Source of the DNA: Eubacterium sp.
GTDB lineage: Bacteria > Bacillota > Clostridia > Oscillospirales > Acutalibacteraceae
Assembly: GCA_024696725.1 (NCBI GenBank)
Contig: JAILGO010000126.1
Coordinates: 1 to 6,782, forward strand
Length of the DNA stretch: 6,782 nt
Direction of reading: 5' to 3'
Part shown: positions 1-5,939 of the stretch, piece after piece
Layout: the number at the start of each line of letters is the position of its first letter
Numbering within the stretch: the first letter of the stretch is position 1
Notes under the pieces: generated by a model
What the model was told of the DNA's origin: nothing
Seen by the model: the letters and a program-made list of their open reading frames with translations, nothing else
Database searches by the model: none
Program-made: the position numbers and the translations under genes

Positions 1-654
1 GCTGTTCTGTGCTGACTGCGGTAACAAATTGTACTTCGTTCACGGCAGGACTATGGAAAAGAAGAACTTCAATTTCATATGCAGCCGTAACCGAAAGCAT
101 TTAGGCGAAGATGTATTTTCACCGCACACCATAAGAGAATGTGTGCTTGATGAAATAGTCCTTTACCAGATTCGCCGTGTAACTTATGAAGCGAGAAAAA
201 ACACAAGCGAGTTCGTAAAGCTGATACAGCAAAAAAGTACTGCCGATAACCGCAAGGAACTCAAAGCCAAGTGCAAGGAACTTGATAAATCCGTAAAACG
301 CAATTTGAACTGAACGCTTTATTCAAGCGGCTCTATGAGGACAATGTACTCGGAAAGGTAACCAACGAGCAATTCCGTATGCTCTCCGAATCTTACAATG
401 ACGAGCAACGGGAAATACAGGAAAGGATTCCTCTATTACAGGAACAGATAGAACACCTGAAATCCGTTGCAGTTAACACCGAAAGGTTTATTACGCTCGC
501 CGGCAAGTACACGGACATTACTGAACTGACCCCTGAAATTCTTCGTGCCTTCATATCCAAGATAGTAGTACACGAAAGAGAACAGAAATGGTCAAAAGGC
601 GGAAATCAAGAGATTGATATCTATTTCAACCACATTGGCAACATTTCCGCCTGA
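1..654 (+). pseudogene. Large serine recombinase, C-terminal part, frameshifted (TnpX/Tn4451-like)
   Basis: This is the 3' part of a large serine site-specific recombinase, the enzyme class that excises and integrates Tn4451-like transposons and related integrative elements. The catalytic N-terminus lies left of the window. The first reading frame (codons from base 2 to about 300) begins in the recombinase zinc-ribbon domain: CADC at bases 8-19, a third Cys in ICSRNRK at 80-82, and SPHTIRE from 119. A Lys/Glu-rich helical linker follows. That frame stops at 311-313, but the protein resumes in the next frame from about 301 (FELNALFKRLYEDN) and runs to a stop at 652-654. The resumed part includes the coiled coil and a DUF4368-like tail (ELTPEILRAFISKIVVHE, then IDIYFNHIGNI). 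Loss of one base near 299-305 explains the break. The usual fourth zinc ligand, Cys, is Phe at 116-118. The family assignment is firm. That the gene is inactive is inferred from the frameshift. Confidence 0.85.
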
Positions 655-670
655 AACACAAAAGAATAGA

Positions 671-692
671 GCAGACAGCCTAAACTGTCTGC
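671..692 (-). terminator. Inverted repeat, probable terminator of the minus-strand operon
   Basis: GCAGACAG (671-678) and CTGTCTGC (685-692) form a perfect 8-bp stem with a 6-base loop. Read on the minus strand, the stem is followed by a T-rich stretch (TCTATTCTTTTG) covering about 670-659, as expected of an intrinsic terminator for the operon whose last stop codon is at 751-753. On the plus strand the stem is followed by CCTATTCG, a poor T tract, so it suits the minus direction better. The T tract is interrupted, so strength is uncertain. Confidence 0.5.
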
Positions 693-703
693 CCTATTCG
701 AGC

Positions 704-753
704 CGTTACGCTAAACATCCCTATGGAAAGTGGCGTAACGCCCTCTCTTTTTA
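704..753 (+). terminator. Inverted repeat with T tract, probable terminator of the recombinase gene
   Basis: CGTTACGC (704-711) is the exact reverse complement of GCGTAACG (733-740), giving an 8-bp stem with a 21-base loop that can partly pair inside (TCC 718-720 with GGA 725-727). A tighter alternative is the 4-bp stem GGCG/CGCC at 732-742 with loop TAA. Both end just before a pyrimidine run with five T's (747-752 region), which fits an intrinsic terminator for the plus-strand recombinase gene. It overlaps the stop codon of the convergent operon's last gene. Because it sits at the end of a recombinase gene it could also be part of an element end or attachment region; nothing here decides that. 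Confidence 0.45.
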
Positions 754-2307
754 TTTAATTGCTTTAAGAACGGACAGCCATTTATCAGTCAAGCGGTAAT
801 CCTCGTTTTCAAACAGACTGTTATGAAGACGGAATACCATATCAATAAAGCAGGCTGCTTTAAGACGTTCTCTGTCGCAGAGCGGCTCGAAATAATCGAG
901 CATACAATCAAACATATAACGCTTATCTCCCTCGCTGTCGGTAAGCTCCGTACCGATATAACGCGCTATATCGAACTCTCTCGGCGCGATATACCCGATA
1001 GGGTCTATCGCACAGAGTCCGCCGTTTTTAGACATAATATTATATCGGTGAAGGTCGCCGTGGACGAGCGTATGTTTTTCATCAGAGAAAACGTCGTTAA
1101 AAAGTCCGTTGGCTTTAGCTACATAAGAAATTATCTTTTCCTTTTCGTAATCAAAATCGGTTTCAAGCGCTTTATGTCTCAGAATACTTCCGTAATCCTT
1201 AAAGCTGCTGAGCGAAACGGGATACTCTTCAACGCTGCTTTCGATTACCCGCTTAAAGAAGTTAAGCATATCCTTATTATCGGGGTTGAACTCTGTTTCA
1301 ACCTCGTCGCAGCACTCAAGAAGTATCGCGCTGCAGCTGTCGTCAAAATCATAAAGCTCGCACATAAAGCTTGAATTAATGCTCTGATAGCAGGAGCGCT
1401 CGGACTCATAACGGTCAATGAACGGAGGAATAATTTTAAGCACGCATTTTCCGTATTTTACGCTTTTAGCGATAAAGATAATACCGAAATGAGAGGTTTT
1501 AATTAAACTGTAATCGGTAATCTGCCAATGCTTAAGAAGGCTCGGAACAGAGGTTTCAAGAGCGTTTTCCCACTTAACAGCCTCGTCGTGATAATAAAGC
1601 GAGAGGTAGCGGTTAAGCCTTTCAACGCCTTTAAGAAGATTAGAGAAATCCACCCTGTTATCCCTTGCGATAACGAGCGCTTCGAGATATTTTAAGTCAG
1701 CCGGGAAGGTCAGCTTAAAATTGTTTTTAAAATCGAAATGAAGATGGATTCTGCTGTTTTCGGGAAGCTGCTGAGTAACCTCGGTAAGAGCGCTTTCGCT
1801 GTCAAAGCTGTCGCGTAACAGCTCAAAGGAAAAGCCCTCAGGCGACTGCATAAGATAATACCTTTCCCTGTCGACCTTCTGAAAATCGTAACAGCCGAGC
1901 GAGTCGGTAATTTTCTGAGCCGTAACGACCGCGTCGTTTCCGTCAAGCAGCTCAAAATATAAATCCATAAGAGCTCCCGTAATCATAGGGCGCACGGCGT
2001 CGCAGACTATAAGCTTTTTACAGCTGTAATTTTCGTCAACATAGTCGATTATCCGCTTCAGGCTGCGGTTTCTTGTATCGCCGCCCTCAATCAAATCAAT
2101 ATTATTCTCTTTACAGATATCCGCAAGGTATACGCTGTTAGCCTTTACGTTAGTTGCTATAACGAGCTTATCAACGATATCAGCCGACAGAATTGAAGAA
2201 ATCACATATTCAATTACCATCTTTCCGTTAACCTTGTGGAACTGTTTTGGCACGTTACTTCCGAAGCGCGCGCCGACGCCGTTTGCTAAGATTGCTACTA
2301 TATTCAT
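751..2307 (-). CDS. Bifunctional IspD/TarI-like cytidylyltransferase - APH(6)/choline-kinase-like phosphotransferase fusion
   Basis: A 518-residue two-domain protein. Residues 1 to about 215 resemble IspD/TarI cytidylyltransferases: glycine-rich loop LANGVGARFG (7-16) and PKQ (20-22), GGDTRNRS (75-82), CDAVRP (102-107), VDR (145-147), QSPEGF (154-159) and NFKLTFPADL (196-205). R14, K21, D103 and K198 align by motif with the CTP-binding and catalytic residues of E. coli IspD. Residues from about 255 to 518 form a small-molecule kinase fold: VLKI with the likely ATP lysine K291, the catalytic loop HGDLHRYN (416-423; D418, N423), metal-binding D435 in AIDP, and REFDIARYI (443-451). This block is closest in style to the streptomycin 6-kinase/hydroxyurea kinase family. 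By analogy with LicA plus LicC, the protein would phosphorylate a small alcohol and transfer CMP to it, giving a CDP donor for surface-polymer modification. The substrate is unknown. No signal peptide or membrane segment is seen, so it is cytosolic. It is the last gene of the operon, 7 bp after its neighbour. MEP-pathway IspD activity is unlikely given the fusion and context. Confidence 0.85.
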   Translation of the reverse strand: MNIVAILANGVGARFGSNVPKQFHKVNGKMVIEYVISSILSADIVDKLVIATNVKANSVYLADICKENNIDLIEGGDTRNRSLKRIIDYVDENYSCKKLIVCDAVRPMITGALMDLYFELLDGNDAVVTAQKITDSLGCYDFQKVDRERYYLMQSPEGFSFELLRDSFDSESALTEVTQQLPENSRIHLHFDFKNNFKLTFPADLKYLEALVIARDNRVDFSNLLKGVERLNRYLSLYYHDEAVKWENALETSVPSLLKHWQITDYSLIKTSHFGIIFIAKSVKYGKCVLKIIPPFIDRYESERSCYQSINSSFMCELYDFDDSCSAILLECCDEVETEFNPDNKDMLNFFKRVIESSVEEYPVSLSSFKDYGSILRHKALETDFDYEKEKIISYVAKANGLFNDVFSDEKHTLVHGDLHRYNIMSKNGGLCAIDPIGYIAPREFDIARYIGTELTDSEGDKRYMFDCMLDYFEPLCDRERLKAACFIDMVFRLHNSLFENEDYRLTDKWLSVLKAIK

Positions 2308-2310
2308 ATT

Positions 2311-2316
2311 TCACCT
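2311..2316 (-). promoter_or_regulatory. Ribosome binding site sharing the upstream stop codon
   Basis: On the minus strand the sequence reads TAGGTGAAAT before the ATG at 2305-2307. AGGTGA is a Shine-Dalgarno match, and its AG lies in the TAG stop codon (2315-2317) of the preceding gene. Termination of one protein and initiation of the next are therefore physically linked, which supports this start codon and suggests coupled expression of the two non-rml genes. Confidence 0.6.
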
Positions 2317-3499
2317 ATAATTCAAGCTCGTCGATAAGGCTTTTAATTTTAGTATCCTTACCGTCGAGGCGGTTTATTTCTTTTAAGGTTTTAACCGAAC
2401 GTTCCGAGCGCTTAAATACCGCGTCGAAAATTCTGTTTATATATGCAAGCGGAACGAGCGCTTTATGCTTGACCGAATAAGCGTAATATTCTCTCACATA
2501 ACAGGCAGGCGGGAAAACATATCTTAAAAGAATTTTCAGCCTTGCTCTCTTATTTATCTCGCCGCTGACGCTGCTGTTATTAAGATGAAGCGTAGCGTTA
2601 TTAGACGCTGCGAAGCCGAAGCTTCCGCCGTCGATAAATACCGAAGCAAACAAATCACGCATATCTTTATTCTCTTTAATATCCGAGCTGTCGCTTACGG
2701 GAGTATTAAAGCAGTAATTACAGTAAGAAAGTATCATTCTTGCCGTGCTTTCAATTTTTGCTTCAGAGCAGAGAGAATAAAAACAGCTCTCATCAAAGTT
2801 TTCGATATGACGGATAAGCACGTCGATATCGAGAAGCATTCTTATACCTGCTCCGCGTTCCTTAAGGTGCTTCGCGAGGTGACACATTACGTAAAGAAGG
2901 TGGTTATATCCGTCAAGCTCGCGGATATATCCGCTCTTTTTTTCTGCTATATCAAAGATTGTATCAAAGTAGCTTCCGAACACGTCCGCATTACGGTGCA
3001 GCTCAATCATCAAGCCGTCGGCGCTGACCGAACAGGTAACGGGAGTATACTTAAAGTCAGTAAGTCCGTACTCCGAAAGCGTACCGTTTTCGTTAAGCTC
3101 TTCAAGACGGTTAAAGTCGTTCTCTCTGAGTATTACGTCTATATCGCCGCTCGTTCTGAGCTCTTTAGCGGGATAGAAATTACATAACACTATTCCCTTT
3201 ACAAATATCCTCTCAAAAGCGACTCCGTCAAGAAAGGCGTTAAGCCTCTTATACGCTTCGTCTCTGCGTTCACTGTGAATAATCGACTGCCCGAGCTGCT
3301 GATTAAACCTTGACCTGAGCTCTCCCTCAGGCGCGTAAGCCGAATCAAGCTTTTTAATCTCGCTTGCAACAATCGCTTCAATATCGTTAATCTCGGCAAG
3401 GCGGTATATTTCGTTCCATTCCGTCTTTCTGCCCTCAGGTTTATTACCGCCCAAAAAGCAGGAAAGCAAATACACCAGATATTCTTTTTCAGCGGTCAT
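2315..3499 (-). CDS. Nucleotidyltransferase-fold family protein (NTP_transf_5-like)
   Basis: A 394-residue protein resembling the 'uncharacterised nucleotidyltransferase' family (NTP_transf_5, PF14907), often found in polysaccharide clusters of Gram-positive bacteria. Visible hallmarks are VKGIVL (100-105), YPAKELRTSGDIDV (109-122) with acidic residues D119 and D121 matching the polymerase-beta-type GDxD metal site, a following strand acidic residue in IELH (165-168), and a helical block HLLYVMCHLAKHLKERG (200-216) ending in LLDIDVLIRH (222-231). The C-terminal part, with RYVFPPACYVREYY (326-339), is typical of the family's conserved tail. It has no signal peptide or clear membrane helix. The donor and acceptor are unknown; transfer of a nucleotidyl group to a sugar, lipid carrier or protein is inferred only from the fold. 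It starts 17 bp after rfbC with a good ribosome binding site and ends 7 bp before the kinase-cytidylyltransferase fusion, suggesting joint function with it. Confidence 0.75.
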   Translation of the reverse strand: MTAEKEYLVYLLSCFLGGNKPEGRKTEWNEIYRLAEINDIEAIVASEIKKLDSAYAPEGELRSRFNQQLGQSIIHSERRDEAYKRLNAFLDGVAFERIFVKGIVLCNFYPAKELRTSGDIDVILRENDFNRLEELNENGTLSEYGLTDFKYTPVTCSVSADGLMIELHRNADVFGSYFDTIFDIAEKKSGYIRELDGYNHLLYVMCHLAKHLKERGAGIRMLLDIDVLIRHIENFDESCFYSLCSEAKIESTARMILSYCNYCFNTPVSDSSDIKENKDMRDLFASVFIDGGSFGFAASNNATLHLNNSSVSGEINKRARLKILLRYVFPPACYVREYYAYSVKHKALVPLAYINRIFDAVFKRSERSVKTLKEINRLDGKDTKIKSLIDELEL

Positions 3500-3505
3500 A
3501 ATTAA

Positions 3506-3512
3506 TCCTTCC
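3506..3512 (-). promoter_or_regulatory. Ribosome binding site of the NTP_transf_5-like gene
   Basis: The minus strand reads GGAAGGA, then six bases, then ATG at 3497-3499. This strong Shine-Dalgarno site sits in the 17-bp gap after rfbC and fixes the start codon. It shows that this gene can be initiated independently of rfbC termination. Confidence 0.7.
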
Positions 3513-3516
3513 GTAA

Positions 3517-4062
3517 TTATTTCAGCGGCTGCCAGCGCTTATCCTTTTCACTCAGGATAATCTCCATACCCTCGGGTATTTTCCAGTCGACAGCAACTGT
3601 CGGGTCGTTCCACGCTATACCGTCCTCGTCGTCGGGATGGAAAAAGTCGTCCACCTTATAGCAAAATTCCGCATAATCGGACAGAACGAGAAAGCCGTGA
3701 GCAAAGCCCTTCGGTATCAGAAACTGCTTTTTATTCTCCTCGCTCAAAACCACGCCATACCATTTAAGATAGGTTTTACTATCCTTACGCATATCTACGG
3801 CAACGTCATAGACCGTTCCGCGAACCGCGCGTACAAGCTTTGTCTGCGGATAGTTTTTCTGTTTATGAAGTCCGCGAAGAACGCCTTTAACGGAAGCGCT
3901 CTGATTATCCTGTACAAAGTTATAATCAAGTCCCGCTTCATTCATATCGTTTAAATTATAGGTTTCCATAAAATATCCGCGCGCGTCGCCGTGGACGAGC
4001 GGCGTAATTATACAGAGTCCTTCTATTCCGCCGACGTTTTTTTCAACCTTAATCTGACTCAT
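3517..4062 (-). CDS. rfbC: dTDP-4-dehydrorhamnose 3,5-epimerase (RmlC)
   Basis: A cupin-fold cytosolic enzyme that epimerises C3 and C5 of dTDP-4-keto-6-deoxy-D-glucose, the third step of dTDP-L-rhamnose synthesis. The 181 residues match the family's usual size. Motifs in order are DARGYF (26-31), FVQDNQS (49-55), the signature GVLRGLH (60-66) with catalytic-type His66, GTVYDVAVDMR (82-92), IPKGFAHGF (116-124), and CYKVDDFFHPDDEDG (134-148) with the conserved Tyr135. No key residue seems to be missing. The ATG lies inside the end of rfbD, a 14-bp overlap in a different frame, with GGAG six bases upstream of it, so translation is probably coupled. The gene order A-B-D-C differs from the A-C-B-D or B-D-A-C orders seen in some other bacteria but has no functional consequence that can be read here. 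Confidence 0.97.
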   Translation of the reverse strand: MSQIKVEKNVGGIEGLCIITPLVHGDARGYFMETYNLNDMNEAGLDYNFVQDNQSASVKGVLRGLHKQKNYPQTKLVRAVRGTVYDVAVDMRKDSKTYLKWYGVVLSEENKKQFLIPKGFAHGFLVLSDYAEFCYKVDDFFHPDDEDGIAWNDPTVAVDWKIPEGMEIILSEKDKRWQPLK

Positions 4063-4912
4063 TGTTATCTCCGATTTCTGTTAAATATCTTTTAAGCGCG
4101 TCCTTCCAGTCGGGAAGTGGCTTAAAGCCGTTTTCGGCAAGCTTTGATTTATCAAGACGGCTGTTATGCGGTCTTTTTGCAGGAGTTTTAAATTCATCGG
4201 ACGATACGGGATTTACTGTAACGTCCGTTCTTTTTACCTGCTTAAGTATTTCAAGCACGAAGTCATACCAGCTTATATATCCGCCCTCATTGGACACGTG
4301 ATAAACTCCGTACTTTTCGGTCTCGAGCATATCGCAAATCAGCCGCGACAGGTCGGGAGTGTACGTCGGCGTACCTGTCTGGTCGTCGACAAAATTAAGA
4401 ACGTTGTGATTTTCAATTAGCCCGAGAACTGTTTTTACAAAGTTTTTTCCGTTTTTTCCGAACACCCACGAGATGCGAAGAATAAAGAACTTTTCAAGTC
4501 TTTTTACTTCAAGCTCACCCTCATATTTAGTTAAGCCGTACACGTTGAGCGGCTCGCATTTATCGTCGGGTTTCCAGGGCGTTTCGCCTTCGCCGTTAAA
4601 CACGTAATCCGTAGAGAGATAGACGAGCTTCGTGTTATAACGCTTACACGCGTCCGCGATATTCCCGGTACCCTTTGCGTTTACAAGACGGCAGGCGTCG
4701 GCGTTATTCTCGGCGGCGTCAACCGCGGTCCATGCCGCGCAATGAACTACAGCGTCGGGTCCGAAGCCGTTAAACACGCTTTCAACGGACGCGCTGTCGG
4801 TAATATCCATTTCCTTAATATCAACGCCGAGCGCGTCATATCCACGTTTATTCAGTTCCATTATTACGTCGTGTCCGAGCTGTCCGTTTGAGCCCGTTAC
4901 AAGTACCTTCAT
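4049..4912 (-). CDS. rfbD: dTDP-4-dehydrorhamnose reductase (RmlD)
   Basis: A short-chain dehydrogenase/reductase that reduces dTDP-4-keto-L-rhamnose with NAD(P)H to dTDP-L-rhamnose, the last step of the pathway. The 287 residues are normal for the family. The N-terminal Rossmann motif is VTGSNGQLG (5-13). The substrate and cofactor face shows HCAAWTAVDAAE (57-68), STDYVFNG (100-107), and the catalytic Tyr/Lys pair in YGLTK (125-129). The C-terminal half carries DDQTGTPTYT (176-185), a strong RmlD signature, and RPHNSRLD (247-254). The start is one base after the rfbB stop codon and no strong Shine-Dalgarno is seen just before it (GAAAG only), so it probably depends on ribosomes finishing rfbB. 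Its 3' end overlaps rfbC by 14 bp. Confidence 0.97.
   Translation of the reverse strand: MKVLVTGSNGQLGHDVIMELNKRGYDALGVDIKEMDITDSASVESVFNGFGPDAVVHCAAWTAVDAAENNADACRLVNAKGTGNIADACKRYNTKLVYLSTDYVFNGEGETPWKPDDKCEPLNVYGLTKYEGELEVKRLEKFFILRISWVFGKNGKNFVKTVLGLIENHNVLNFVDDQTGTPTYTPDLSRLICDMLETEKYGVYHVSNEGGYISWYDFVLEILKQVKRTDVTVNPVSSDEFKTPAKRPHNSRLDKSKLAENGFKPLPDWKDALKRYLTEIGDNNESD
4069..4072 (-). promoter_or_regulatory. Ribosome binding site of rfbC inside rfbD
   Basis: GGAG on the minus strand lies six bases before the rfbC ATG (4060-4062). It is embedded in the last rfbD codons (the residues IGDNN). The placement supports this rfbC start and an overlapping, translationally coupled junction. Confidence 0.6.
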
Positions 4913-4913
4913 A

Positions 4914-5939
4914 TCATTTCAGTCTTTCGCTGTAGAATTTATCAAAATAGCTCTGATACTCACCCGATATAATCTTTTCCCACCATGCGCGGTTATTCAG
5001 ATACCATTCTATTGTTTTTTCAATTCCTTCTTCAAAGCACGTTTCGGGAAGCCAGCCAAGCTCGTTATGAATCTTAGTCGGGTCGATAGCGTAGCGCATA
5101 TCGTGTCCCGGTCGGTCGGTTACAAATGTAATGAGGCTTTCGGGCTTACCGAGCTTTTTAAGAATAGTTTTAACTACTTCTAAGTTCGTTTTTTCATTAT
5201 GTCCGCCGATGTTATAAACCTCGCCTTCTCTTCCCTTTCTCATAACGAGGTTGATAGCGGCGCAATGGTCCTCAACATAAAGCCAGTCGCGTACGTTTTC
5301 GCCCTTTCCGTAAACGGGAAGATTCTCATCTGCGAGAGCTCTGCTTATCATAAGAGGAATAAGCTTTTCGGGAAAATGGTAGGGACCGTAGTTATTTGAA
5401 CAGCGCGAAATGCTTACGGGAAGTCCGTAAGTTCTGTAATACGCAAGAACGAGTAAATCCGCAGCAGCCTTCGACGCCGAATAGGGCGACGAGGTATGAA
5501 TAGGAGTTTCCTCAGTAAAAAATAAATCCGGTCGGTCAAGAGGAAGGTCGCCGTACACCTCGTCGGTAGAAACCTGGTGATAACGTTTTATTCCGTACTT
5601 TCTGCAGGCGTCCATAAGAGTCTGGGTTCCGAGAATGTTTGTACGAAGGAAAATACCGGGGTCCTCGATTGAGCGGTCGACGTGCGACTCCGCCGCAAAG
5701 TTAACCACGATATCGGGCTTTTCCTCTTCAAACAGCTTTTCGACAGCCTCCTTATCCGATATATCAGCCTTAACAAATCTGAAATTCTTATTGTCCATAA
5801 CGGGCTCAAGGGTTTCAAGATTACCGGCATAGGTTAAGCTGTCAAGACAGACTATCCTGTCGTCGGGATAATTTTTCAGCTCGTAGAATACAAAATTCGA
5901 GCCGATAAAGCCTGCTCCGCCCGTAACGATTATTGTCAT
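4914..5939 (-). CDS. rfbB: dTDP-glucose 4,6-dehydratase (RmlB)
   Basis: An NAD-dependent extended SDR enzyme that converts dTDP-D-glucose to dTDP-4-keto-6-deoxy-D-glucose, the second step to dTDP-L-rhamnose. The 341 residues are typical. The NAD-binding motif is [11 protein letters not shown] (6-16) with Asp33 ending the second strand. [12 protein letters not shown] (80-91) and the active-site run STDEVYGDL (124-132) carry the RmlB Thr-Asp-Glu triad at 125-127. Tyr153 and Lys157 form the YxxxK pair in [20 protein letters not shown] (178-192) and the C-terminal [12 protein letters not shown] (275-286) are further family signatures. The sequence looks intact. The start overlaps the rfbA stop in an ATGA junction, and a GGAGGA site lies eight bases upstream. 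This intermediate also feeds other 6-deoxysugars, but the neighbouring rfbC and rfbD point to rhamnose. Confidence 0.97.
   Translation of the reverse strand: MTIIVTGGAGFIGSNFVFYELKNYPDDRIVCLDSLTYAGNLETLEPVMDNKNFRFVKADISDKEAVEKLFEEEKPDIVVNFAAESHVDRSIEDPGIFLRTNILGTQTLMDACRKYGIKRYHQVSTDEVYGDLPLDRPDLFFTEETPIHTSSPYSASKAAADLLVLAYYRTYGLPVSISRCSNNYGPYHFPEKLIPLMISRALADENLPVYGKGENVRDWLYVEDHCAAINLVMRKGREGEVYNIGGHNEKTNLEVVKTILKKLGKPESLITFVTDRPGHDMRYAIDPTKIHNELGWLPETCFEEGIEKTIEWYLNNRAWWEKIISGEYQSYFDKFYSERLK

Noticed and set aside
614..799. Small plus-strand open frame across the intergenic region
   Set aside because: It overlaps the recombinase tail in another frame, runs through both inverted repeats and into the opposing gene, and lacks any protein-like signature.
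823..1374. Plus-strand open frame of 183 codons
   Set aside because: It lies entirely antisense to the kinase domain of the fusion gene, has no recognisable domain, and the opposite strand carries clear catalytic motifs there.
1663..2307. Housekeeping IspD of the MEP isoprenoid pathway
   Set aside because: The domain is fused to a kinase, has altered signature motifs and is located in a surface-glycan operon. A TarI/LicC-like role fits better.
2585..3187. Plus-strand open frame of 200 codons
   Set aside because: It is antisense to the NTP_transf_5-like gene, which has family motifs and a good ribosome binding site. The plus-strand frame has no family resemblance.
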